NCBI GenBank assembly: GCA_938008865.1
Contig: CALLJA010000507.1
Span: 1 to 5,594 of the forward strand
DNA: 5,594 bases
Direction of reading: 5' to 3'
Source of the DNA: an uncultured Anaerolineales bacterium
GTDB taxonomy: Bacteria > Chloroflexota > Anaerolineae > Anaerolineales > Villigracilaceae
Part shown: positions 1-5,594 of the stretch, piece by piece
Layout of the letters: the number at the start of each line of letters is the position of its first letter
Position numbering within the stretch: the first letter of the stretch is position 1
Position numbers and translations under genes: made by a program
The notes under the pieces: model-generated
Told to the model about the DNA's origin: nothing
The model's input: only the letters and a program-made list of their open reading frames with translations
Databases searched by the model: none

Positions 1-2642
1 TTGGGCAGCGGCTTGACGGTATGGGTCAACGCCTCGGCGCTGGCATCCAGCGCGCGCACGCGCTTGACGTTCAATTCGTCGGCAAGAATATCGGCGTGAG
101 TTTCGAGCGCCTTGCGTTCAGCGGGACTTCCCACCGAGAAGGCGGCTTCCGCCAGCGGCTGGCGGACCTTTCGATTCGCCTTCTGGCGCGCGGCGTGACC
201 GAGCGAAACCAGGCGCATGACGGTGGCCATGTCGCGGTTGAGCGACTCGTCGATGAACTCGGGCATGGTCTGCGGCCAGGCAGCCAGATGCACCGACTCG
301 GGCGCGGTCTCATCCACGGAGCGGACCAGGTTCTGGTATAGCTCTTCGGCCAGGAACGGCATGGCGGGCGCCAGCAGCTTGGCCACGGTCACCAACGCGG
401 TGTACAGCGTAGAGTAGGCCGACTGCTTGTCCGAGTCGGACTCGTTCTTCCAGAAGCGGCGGCGCGAGCGGCGCACGTACCAGGTGGAGAGGTTCTCGAC
501 GAACTTCTCGATCGGGCGCGTGGCGTTCGGCACGTCGTAGGTTTCGTACGCGTTCGTCACGTCACGGACGAGCACGTTCAACTCCGAGAGCAGCCAGCGG
601 TCAAGCTCGTTGGTGGCTGCAGGGACGGTGGTCAGGGTGGGTTTGTCGAGGTTCGCATACGTCACGAAGAACGAGTAGACGTTCCACAACGTGAGCGTGA
701 AGCTGCGGATGACCTCGCCCACCAAGTCGGAAGAGAAGCGGCGTTCCTGTCCAGGCGGGGTGGCGGTATAGAGATACCAGCGGAAGGCGTCGGCGCCGTG
801 AGCGGAAAGCACTTCCCAGGGCGCGATGATATTGCCCTTCGACTTGGACATCTTCTGGCCTTCGCCATCGAGGATCAGGCCAAGGCTGATGACGTTCTTG
901 AAGGACGGCTTTTCGAACAGCAGCGTGCTGATGGCGTGCAGCGAATAGAACCATCCGCGCGTTTGATCCATGGCCTCGCAGATGTAATCGGCGGGGAACT
1001 GCGTCTCGAACTTGTCCTGATTCTCGAACGGATAGTGCCACTGCGCCACGGGCATGGAACCCGAGTCGAACCACACGTCGATCAGGTCGGGGACACGCTG
1101 CATCTTGCCGCCGCATTCCGAGCAGTCCCAGTTGACGTTGTCGACGTACGGGCGATGCAAATCCAATTCATTCAAATCGCGGCCCGCCTTGGCGGAAAGC
1201 TCCGCCACCGAGCCGACACACTCGCGATGCTTGCAGGTCTCGCACTCCCAGACGGGCAGCGGCGTGCCCCAATAGCGCTCGCGGCTGAGGGCCCAGTCGA
1301 TGTTGTTCGAGAGCCAGTTGCCGAAGCGCCCTTCCTTGACGTGCTCGGGCACCCAGTTGATCTGGTTGTTCAGGTTGACCAGGTCATCGCGATGCACGCT
1401 GGTGCGGATGTACCAGGACTCGCGTGCGTAGTACAGCAGCGGCGTCTTGCAGCGCCAGCAGAACGGATAGGTGTGCGTATACGCCTCAGACTTGAACAGC
1501 AGTCCGCGCGCCTGCAGGTCCTGGATGATGAGCGGGTCGGCGTCCTTGACGAAGACTCCACGCCAGGGCGTGACCTCGGGGATGAAGGCGCCGTCGGGCT
1601 GGACGGTCATCAGCACGGGCAGGTCGTAGGCCTTGCCCGTCTCCATGTCCTCCTGACCAAAAGCGGGGGCGGTGTGGACCAGCCCTGTGCCATCTTCTGT
1701 GGTGACGTAGTCAGCGGTCACCACATAGTAGGCGGGTTTGTCGGGAGGCAGGAAGGTATAGAGCGGCTGATATTTGAGTCCCTTCAATTTCTTGCCCTTG
1801 AAGGTCTCCACCACCTTGACCTCTTCGCCCTTGAAGACTTTTTCGACCAGGGCTTTGGCAAGGATTAGTTTCTCCTTCGTGCCGTTGTTATCGCGTTCGA
1901 CCGTCACATAGTCCACATCGGGATGCGCGACAACCGCCACGTTGCCAGGCAGGGTCCACGGGGTGGTCGTCCATACCAGCAGCGAGGTGCCAGGCTTGTC
2001 GACCAGCGGCATGCGCACGAAGACCGAGGGGTCGACCGCTTCGTCGTAGCCAAGTGCCACTTCGTGATCCGAGAGCGGCGTGCCGCAGCGCGGGCAGTAA
2101 GGCACAACCTTGTAGCCCTTGAAGAGCAGGTCCTTCTCCCAGAAATTTTTCAGGATCCACCAGACCGACTCGATGTAGTCGTTGGTGTACGTGACGTAGG
2201 CCTCTTCCAGATCGACCCAGTAGGCGATGCGGTCGGTCAGGCGCTCCCAGTCCTGGATATAGGTGAAGACCGATTTCTTGCACAGCTCGTTGAACTTGTC
2301 GATGCCATATTCTTCGATCTGCTGTTTGTTGGTAAAGCCAAGCTGCTTCTCGACCTCGATCTCGACGGGCAGGCCGTGCGTGTCCCAGCCGCCGCGGCGC
2401 GAGACGTGATAGCCGCGCATGGTCTTGTAACGCGGGAACATATCCTTGAAGGCGCGCGCCAGCACGTGATGCACGCCTGGTTTGCCGTTGGCGGTCGGCG
2501 GACCTTCGAAGAAAACGTATTCAGGCGCGCCCTGGCGCTGATCCAGGGTCTTCTTGAAGGTTTGATTTTGTTTCCAGAACTTCAGCACGCCCTCTTCCAG
2601 CGAGGTCACGTCGAGTTTTGGAGAAACGGGTTTAAATGTCAT
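1..2642 (-). CDS. ileS: Isoleucyl-tRNA synthetase, long (type 2-like) form, C-terminus cut by the window edge
   Basis: Cytoplasmic class I aminoacyl-tRNA synthetase that activates isoleucine with ATP and charges tRNA-Ile. The frame is open for 880 codons without a stop. Visible in order: the N-terminal catalytic core with the HIGH-equivalent in EGPPTANGKPGVHHV (residues 46-60, signature G56-V-H58-H59); a first CxxC pair (C183, C186 in PYCPRCG); the CP1 editing domain with WTTTPWTLPGN (224-234) and GTGLVHTAPAFGQED, whose last D332 matches the conserved editing aspartate; further zinc-type pairs C467/C470 and C507/C510; DVWFDSG around W524; the KMSKS loop (597-601); and an anticodon-binding region with WYVRRSRRRFW near residue 731. 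Family length is about 1,000-1,050 residues, so roughly 150 are missing past position 1. The start at 2642 is chosen because AAGGAG lies 5 nt upstream and the frame from the other nearby ATG (2646) stops after four codons. Expression is controlled by the upstream T-box leader. The swapped signature motif is the oddity; see findings. Confidence 0.97.
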   Translation of the reverse strand, partial: MTFKPVSPKLDVTSLEEGVLKFWKQNQTFKKTLDQRQGAPEYVFFEGPPTANGKPGVHHVLARAFKDMFPRYKTMRGYHVSRRGGWDTHGLPVEIEVEKQLGFTNKQQIEEYGIDKFNELCKKSVFTYIQDWERLTDRIAYWVDLEEAYVTYTNDYIESVWWILKNFWEKDLLFKGYKVVPYCPRCGTPLSDHEVALGYDEAVDPSVFVRMPLVDKPGTSLLVWTTTPWTLPGNVAVVAHPDVDYVTVERDNNGTKEKLILAKALVEKVFKGEEVKVVETFKGKKLKGLKYQPLYTFLPPDKPAYYVVTADYVTTEDGTGLVHTAPAFGQEDMETGKAYDLPVLMTVQPDGAFIPEVTPWRGVFVKDADPLIIQDLQARGLLFKSEAYTHTYPFCWRCKTPLLYYARESWYIRTSVHRDDLVNLNNQINWVPEHVKEGRFGNWLSNNIDWALSRERYWGTPLPVWECETCKHRECVGSVAELSAKAGRDLNELDLHRPYVDNVNWDCSECGGKMQRVPDLIDVWFDSGSMPVAQWHYPFENQDKFETQFPADYICEAMDQTRGWFYSLHAISTLLFEKPSFKNVISLGLILDGEGQKMSKSKGNIIAPWEVLSAHGADAFRWYLYTATPPGQERRFSSDLVGEVIRSFTLTLWNVYSFFVTYANLDKPTLTTVPAATNELDRWLLSELNVLVRDVTNAYETYDVPNATRPIEKFVENLSTWYVRRSRRRFWKNESDSDKQSAYSTLYTALVTVAKLLAPAMPFLAEELYQNLVRSVDETAPESVHLAAWPQTMPEFIDESLNRDMATVMRLVSLGHAARQKANRKVRQPLAEAAFSVGSPAERKALETHADILADELNVKRVRALDASAEALTHTVKPLP

Positions 2643-2647
2643 TCATA

Positions 2648-2653
2648 CTCCTT
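2648..2653 (-). promoter_or_regulatory. Ribosome binding site of ileS
   Basis: The minus strand reads AAGGAG here, 5 nt before the ATG at 2642 and only 1 nt before an out-of-frame ATG at 2646. The spacing decides the start in favour of 2642. Confidence 0.85.
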
Positions 2654-2697
2654 GTCGGCTGCTGCAAATGATTTTTGATACAGGTTCGAACACGCGC

Positions 2698-2712
2698 GCG
2701 GACTCACTCCGC
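2698..2712. repeat. Small hairpin GCGGA-5 nt-TCCGC
   Basis: GCGGA (2698-2702) and TCCGC (2708-2712) form a perfect 5-bp stem around a 5-nt loop. It shares its GCGGA core with the two larger palindromes further from ileS. A stem this short could occur by chance. Confidence 0.4.
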
Positions 2713-2716
2713 TACG

Positions 2717-2727
2717 GGAATCATTCC
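2717..2727. repeat. 11-bp palindrome GGAAT-C-ATTCC
   Basis: GGAAT and ATTCC are inverted around a single C at 2722. This is the same half-site core found in the perfect 19-bp palindrome at 2831-2849, which makes the group look related rather than random. Confidence 0.4.
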
Positions 2728-2780
2728 TATTTGTATTTCTATGTCCATACTGCCTCCATCAAGTTAAGGATGGTTCGTGG

Positions 2781-2818
2781 CGCGGAATACCCTTACGGGC
2801 ACGATGTGGTATTCCGCG
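2781..2818. repeat. 11-bp inverted repeat with 16-nt loop (REP-like hairpin)
   Basis: CGCGGAATACC (2781-2791) is perfectly complementary to GGTATTCCGCG (2808-2818). The 16-nt loop includes bases that can form a small competing CCC-TTAC-GGG hairpin at 2790-2799. There is no U-tract on either side, so it does not look like an intrinsic terminator. It shares GCGGAAT with its neighbour 12 nt away. It resembles a REP or MITE-type extragenic palindrome, but only copy number in the genome could confirm that. Confidence 0.75.
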
Positions 2819-2830
2819 TAACCTTATGTC

Positions 2831-2849
2831 GGCGGAATGCCATTCCGCC
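2831..2849. repeat. Perfect 19-bp palindrome (GGCGGAATG-C-CATTCCGCC)
   Basis: The two 9-bp arms are exact reverse complements around a single central C at 2840. As RNA it can form an 8-bp stem with a 3-nt loop; as DNA it has the symmetry of a dimeric operator. It lies about 20 bp downstream (in the ileS direction) of the T-box terminator and next to the 11-bp inverted repeat with the same GCGGAAT core. Confidence 0.75.
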
Positions 2850-2867
2850 CCACAGACTCTATCAAAT

Positions 2868-2900
2868 AAAAAAACTCTCGCCTCAAATCAGAGACGAGAG
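2868..2900 (-). terminator. T-box intrinsic terminator
   Basis: On the minus strand CTCTCGTC (2900-2893) pairs with GGCGAGAG (2882-2875) in an 8-bp stem containing one G-U pair and a 10-nt loop, followed directly by seven U residues (2874-2868). The 5' arm overlaps bases needed for the antiterminator, as expected for a T-box switch. Confidence 0.9.
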
Positions 2901-3135
2901 CCAGGCTCACGCGGTACCACTCTGCTTCCCTTCAAGCGAAGGGCGCTTGGTCGGATACAACCATATCCGCAGGTTTAATAACGAAGCCTGACTCCGTCTC
3001 CCTTACTCTCCCTGGAAGGGATTTCAGTTCGCTGCTACGGGAGGATTTTCGGTCCGCTTCCGTGACCTGGCTTTCACTCGGCCCAGGCTCGCTGACAGTT
3101 CGGCGGGCGTACTCGTTCCCATCCACGCATTTAGT
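2868..3135 (-). ncRNA. T-box riboswitch leader of ileS (isoleucine type)
   Basis: This cis-acting RNA senses uncharged tRNA-Ile and permits readthrough into ileS. The T-box sequence AGAGTGGTACCGCG lies at 2923-2910, containing the UGGUA that pairs with the tRNA acceptor end. Antiterminator arms CAGAG (2924-2920) and CTCTG (2893-2889) flank it; the latter side is shared with the terminator. Upstream, a Stem I is visible: ATGGGA pairs with TCCCGT at the base, GAGTA lies on the 5' side of the specifier loop, and GAAAATCC lies on the 3' side. The distal part shows CAGCGAGCCTGG and a TGAAA loop closed by CCTGG/CCAGG. The candidate specifier is ATC (Ile) at 3046-3044, agreeing with the downstream gene. 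Further hairpins are TCCCTT/AAGGGA (Stem II region), CGGATA/TATCCG and AAGCG/CGCTT (Stem III region). The 5' end is inferred from the promoter. The specifier assignment is less certain than the T-box itself. Confidence 0.93.
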
Positions 3136-3141
3136 TTTTTG

Positions 3142-3170
3142 ATTATGCCACAAATTAAAGGCTGGGTCAA
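3142..3170 (-). promoter_or_regulatory. Sigma-70-type promoter of the T-box/ileS transcript
   Basis: The minus strand shows TTGACC (3170-3165), a 17-nt spacer and CATAAT (3147-3142), each matching the consensus in five of six positions. Predicted transcription starts near 3135, just ahead of Stem I of the T-box. Confidence 0.8.
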
Positions 3171-3173
3171 CGC

Positions 3174-3202
3174 TTGCGGATTATGTTTCGCGCGTGGATA
3201 AT
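3174..3202 (+). promoter_or_regulatory. Candidate promoter of the alpha-galactosidase gene
   Basis: TTGCGG (3174-3179), a 17-nt spacer and GATAAT (3197-3202) form a plausible sigma-70 site. The -10 matches in five of six bases, the -35 only in its TTG. Predicted initiation at about 3208-3210 coincides with the ATG at 3209, implying a leaderless mRNA. Its -35 lies 3 bp from the -35 of the divergent ileS promoter. Confidence 0.45.
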
Positions 3203-3208
3203 AGGCGC

Positions 3209-4807
3209 ATGGAAACCACCATCGAGATCGGGAACGATATTTTGACGCTTTCGGCGGATGAAATCCGCAAAATGGACCATGAGATTCGCCTCGTCGGCGC
3301 GAACGTGACCGTGAGCCTGCCTCGGCCTCCCAGGCGTACTCTGCGCCACGGTTGGCAGTCCTGGTCCCTGGCCGCTTGGACGGATCCCATGCCCCTGCCC
3401 GCCCAACGCCCACGCCTGTTACAGCCGATGCAGACCGACCCCGTCTATGTCCACGACGAAGGTCCGCACGGCTCGTGGGTCGGCGCGGTCGAATTCGAGG
3501 ACGGCAAGGTTCTGCTGCTGGGAGCGCTCGGGCTGGAGACCCACGTCCGCTTGAACGGGACCAGGCTGGAGGGCTGGAGCGAAGCGGGGGCTGTCGAGTG
3601 GCTGGTCGCCTACGGGGAGGAATCCGCGCTCTTCGCCCGCTATGCTGACCTGCTGGGCAATGTCTTTGGCCGTGCGGAAAAGAAGCCTGCGCCGCGCATC
3701 TGGTGTTCGTGGTACAGCCTGTACACCGCCATCGACGAACCGACCTTGGGCCGCATCTTCGACGGCCTGGGCGACCTGCCCTTCGATGTGCTGCAAGTGG
3801 ATGATGGCTGGCAGGTGTCCGTCGGCGACTGGGAGTCCAATGCCAAGTTCCCCGCGGGGATGAAGGCCCTGGCCGAGCGGATCAAGTCCACGGGGCGGCA
3901 GGCAGGGTTGTGGCTGGCGCCGCTGATCGCGGTGAAGTCGTCGAAGTTATTCCGCGAACATCCCGACTGGTTCCTGAAAGATGCCCAGGGGCGCTTCGGC
4001 TCGGCGGGATTTAATTGGGGCGAGCAACTCTTCGCGCTGGACACCACCCATCCCGCCGCGCTCGACTGGCTGGCGGGGCTGATGAAACAGGTGCGCGCCT
4101 GGGGCTTCGATTATCTCAAGCTCGATTTCCTCTACGCGGGCGGATTGCCTGGCAAGCGCCACGTGGATACCCCGCGCGAGGCGGCCTATCGAAACGGGAT
4201 CAAGGTCATGCGCGAGGCCATGGGCGTGGACGCTTTCTTCCTGACCTGCGGCGCGCCAATCCTGCCCTCGCTGGGACTGTGCGACGCGATCCGCGTCGGC
4301 CCCGATGTGGCGGGCGAATGGGAAAGCCATCGCGACGCCGTCCTGCTGTACAACCCGACCACACCTGGGACGAAGAACGCCATCCGCACCACCCTGCATC
4401 GGCTGTGGCTGAAACCGTTGGTGCAAACCGACCCCGACGTGGCCTATTTCGCCACACGCGGCAACTCGCTGAGCCCCGAGCAAAAACGGATGCTGCAAGA
4501 CCTGGCGCAGATCTGCGACTTCCGCGCCACCTCAGACCTGCCGCAATGGCTGACAAGCAAAGAGCGCGAGTCGCTGCGTGATTTCCTCGGAGACCAACCC
4601 AAGCCGCGTCAGATTGGGCGGACCCAGTTCCAACTCGGCCCGCGGACCGTGGACTTTGCATCCGCCGTAACCATGCCCGAACCTCCGCGTGGACTTGAGT
4701 CCATACAAGGTACGCTCACGGGCTGGCTGGGGAGCCAGGGCTGGGCGCTGCGTATCCTACACGAAGTGGGCAAGAACTCGCTCAAAAAGATGAAAGCGGA
4801 CCTGTAG
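3209..4807 (+). CDS. Alpha-galactosidase, GH36 (melibiase-type) family
   Basis: Predicted retaining glycoside hydrolase that removes terminal alpha-galactosyl residues (melibiose, raffinose-type sugars). The 532-residue protein has no signal peptide or membrane segment, so it probably acts in the cytoplasm on imported oligosaccharides. An N-terminal beta-rich domain (about 1-160, with HGWQSWS at 48-54) precedes a TIM barrel with WCSWYSLY (165-172), LQVDDGWQ (195-202), LWLAP (234-238), DYLKLDFLY (301-309) and RVGPDV (362-367). D306 is the likely nucleophile and D366 the likely acid/base. Their 60-residue spacing equals that recalled for Thermotoga maritima GalA (Asp327 and Asp387), also a compact enzyme of about 550 residues; many other GH36 enzymes exceed 700. 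A small C-terminal beta domain follows. No Shine-Dalgarno sequence is seen before this ATG or before an in-frame GTG at 3194 that would add five residues; the ATG is preferred because the GTG sits against the putative -10. No transporter or regulator is adjacent. Exact substrate (for example alpha-GalNAc) is open. Confidence 0.9.
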   Translation: METTIEIGNDILTLSADEIRKMDHEIRLVGANVTVSLPRPPRRTLRHGWQSWSLAAWTDPMPLPAQRPRLLQPMQTDPVYVHDEGPHGSWVGAVEFEDGKVLLLGALGLETHVRLNGTRLEGWSEAGAVEWLVAYGEESALFARYADLLGNVFGRAEKKPAPRIWCSWYSLYTAIDEPTLGRIFDGLGDLPFDVLQVDDGWQVSVGDWESNAKFPAGMKALAERIKSTGRQAGLWLAPLIAVKSSKLFREHPDWFLKDAQGRFGSAGFNWGEQLFALDTTHPAALDWLAGLMKQVRAWGFDYLKLDFLYAGGLPGKRHVDTPREAAYRNGIKVMREAMGVDAFFLTCGAPILPSLGLCDAIRVGPDVAGEWESHRDAVLLYNPTTPGTKNAIRTTLHRLWLKPLVQTDPDVAYFATRGNSLSPEQKRMLQDLAQICDFRATSDLPQWLTSKERESLRDFLGDQPKPRQIGRTQFQLGPRTVDFASAVTMPEPPRGLESIQGTLTGWLGSQGWALRILHEVGKNSLKKMKADL

Positions 4808-4843
4808 AACGGGACAGCGTTCCTGACTGCGACCGATGTTTTC

Positions 4844-4874
4844 AAAACCGCAGAGTTTAGGCTCCGCGGTTTTT
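4844..4874 (+). terminator. Intrinsic terminator after the alpha-galactosidase gene
   Basis: AAAACCGC (4844-4851) pairs with GCGGTTTT (4866-4873), with an inner GAG/CTC stem across one mismatch and a TTTAGG loop; the T-run ends at 4874. It lies 36 nt past the stop codon, so the following gene is a separate unit. Confidence 0.85.
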
Positions 4875-4954
4875 GATGCGGGGGAAGGCGGGTAGTCAAT
4901 TTGTCCTATCTTTTGCCTAGGCAGCACCATAAATGCCGCCAGACATCGTCCAGA

Positions 4955-4963
4955 TGATAGAAT
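4955..4963 (+). promoter_or_regulatory. Candidate extended -10 promoter of the metallophosphoesterase gene
   Basis: TGATAGAAT fits the extended -10 pattern TGn followed by TAGAAT (five of six to TATAAT). No recognisable -35 lies 17 nt upstream. Initiation would fall near 4970, giving a very short leader just covering the ribosome binding site. Confidence 0.35.
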
Positions 4964-4968
4964 CGACG

Positions 4969-4974
4969 AAAGGA
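4969..4974 (+). promoter_or_regulatory. Ribosome binding site of the metallophosphoesterase gene
   Basis: AAAGGA lies 8 nt before the ATG at 4983 and supports that start. Confidence 0.6.
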
Positions 4975-4982
4975 TTCCCATC

Positions 4983-5594
4983 ATGCGCATCGCCCTTGTT
5001 TCTGATATTCACGGCAACGGTCCCGCCCTGGAGGCGGTGCTGGCCGACATCCGCCGACAGACCGTCGACACGCTCATCTGCCTCGGAGACGTGGCCACGC
5101 TCGGCCCGCAGCCGCGCAAGGTCATCACGGCCCTGCGAGACGCAGGCGCGGCCTGCATCCTGGGTAATCATGACGCCACCCTGCTCGACCTGGATAAGGC
5201 CGAGGAATATCAGATTGCGCCGCTGCTGCATCCCAGCCTGCGTTGGTGCGCGGATCAACTGACGCCCGACGATTTCGACTTCCTGCGCTCCTTCCAACCG
5301 AGGCTGGACCTCGACCTGGACCCCGTCACCCGCCTGACCTGCTTCCACGGGTCGCCGCGCTCGAACACGGAAGTACTCCTGCCCACCACGCCGCCCGAGA
5401 TGCTTGACGAGATCTTCGGCCAGGAGTCAGCGACGGTGCTGGCAGGCGGACACTCCCACATTCAGATGCTGCGCCAGCACAAGGGCAGGCTGATCGTCAA
5501 CCCTGGCAGTGTGGGCAACGCCTTTCGGCTGCCCTTCCAGCCGAAGACGAATCCCTCCCTGCTACCCTGGGCCGAATACGGTATCCTCAACCTG
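4983..5594 (+). CDS. Calcineurin-like metallophosphoesterase (YfcE/MJ0936-type), C-terminus cut by the window edge
   Basis: Predicted metal-dependent phosphodiesterase of the small soluble YfcE-like group, cytoplasmic, with unknown natural substrate. The frame stays open for 204 codons to the last base with no stop. All metal-binding motifs are present: SDIHGN (D8, H10), GDV (D36), GNHD (N62, H63), FHGSP (H122) and GGHSH (H157, H159), followed by NPGSVG (173-178), the typical C-terminal signature of this subfamily. MRIALVSDIHGN is the usual beginning, so the N-terminus is complete; family length of about 220-260 residues suggests only a few tens are missing. The terminator upstream separates it from the alpha-galactosidase, and nothing indicates a shared pathway. 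The family assignment is firm; the substrate cannot be read from the sequence. Confidence 0.93.
   Translation, partial: MRIALVSDIHGNGPALEAVLADIRRQTVDTLICLGDVATLGPQPRKVITALRDAGAACILGNHDATLLDLDKAEEYQIAPLLHPSLRWCADQLTPDDFDFLRSFQPRLDLDLDPVTRLTCFHGSPRSNTEVLLPTTPPEMLDEIFGQESATVLAGGHSHIQMLRQHKGRLIVNPGSVGNAFRLPFQPKTNPSLLPWAEYGILNL

Larger units (their letters stand above)
2654..2867 (-). other. Palindrome-rich spacer between the T-box terminator and ileS
   Basis: No gene is seen in this stretch. It would be transcribed as the distal part of the ileS 5' UTR after T-box readthrough, giving 225 nt between the terminator's U-tract and the start codon. It is dominated by inverted repeats built on GCGGA or GGAAT cores (2698-2712, 2717-2727, 2781-2818, 2831-2849). 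A possible TTGATG-type -35 occurs on the minus strand near 2760, but no good -10 partner is seen, so an internal promoter is not called. Confidence 0.6.

Noticed and set aside
798..1868. Long plus-strand open frame (356 codons) opposite ileS
   Set aside because: It lies wholly antisense to a confidently identified ileS and its translation shows no recognisable motif. Long shadow frames are expected opposite GC-rich genes.
2632..2646. Four-codon minus-strand mini-ORF (M-N-D-I-stop) overlapping the ileS start
   Set aside because: It ends with an Ile codon before the stop, which is suggestive near ileS, but its ATG is only 1 nt from the AAGGAG, too close for initiation. Probably chance.
1923..2678. 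Plus-strand open frame (251 codons) opposite the ileS N-terminus
   Set aside because: Same reason: it mirrors ileS codons, has no family motif, and only its last codons extend past the ileS start.
2676..2695. GGTTCGAAC resembling a tRNA T-arm
   Set aside because: No 5-bp T-stem, acceptor stem, D-arm or anticodon arm can be built around it on either strand.
2668..3153. Short open frames on both strands across the T-box region (for example 2668-2991 plus, 2932-3153 minus)
   Set aside because: They cross the structured leader RNA and have no family motif; the conserved features here are explained by RNA structure.
4015..4581. Open frames in other frames and on the minus strand within the alpha-galactosidase gene
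   Set aside because: The catalytic motifs are all in the 3209-4807 frame. The others are arginine/alanine-rich shadows.
4917..5348. Minus-strand open frame (143 codons) over the phosphoesterase start
   Set aside because: It is antisense to a frame with every metallophosphoesterase motif intact and has no recognisable motif of its own.

Overview
The window is GC-rich (roughly 60 % by eye) bacterial DNA with three protein genes and a well-preserved regulatory RNA. A T-box leader, a GC-rich genome, a long-form isoleucyl-tRNA synthetase and a compact GH36 alpha-galactosidase together fit Chloroflexota (Anaerolineae-like) best. This is an inference from gene content and not a proven assignment.

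Layout: positions 1-2642 (minus strand) hold most of ileS, isoleucyl-tRNA synthetase, cut by the window edge about 880 codons in. Its 5' region runs rightward to a strong minus-strand promoter near 3142-3170. The leader (about 3135 to 2868) is a T-box riboswitch with a specifier loop (candidate ATC, isoleucine), a canonical T-box sequence, an antiterminator and a competing intrinsic terminator. Unusually, 225 nt separate that terminator from the ileS start codon, and this stretch holds several palindromes sharing GCGGA/GGAAT cores. On the plus strand, back to back with ileS, is a GH36-type alpha-galactosidase (3209-4807, possibly leaderless) followed by its own intrinsic terminator. After a 175-nt gap comes a calcineurin-like metallophosphoesterase of the YfcE type (4983 onward), which runs off the right edge without a stop codon.

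How it works together: uncharged tRNA-Ile would bind the T-box RNA and let transcription read through into ileS, so the synthetase is made when isoleucine charging falls. The alpha-galactosidase and the phosphoesterase appear to be independent transcription units with no functional link to ileS visible here.

The most notable observation is in IleS itself. Its class I signature reads G-V-H-H instead of H-x-G-H. This is the swapped motif known from a subset of type 2 IleRS enzymes with extreme mupirocin resistance.
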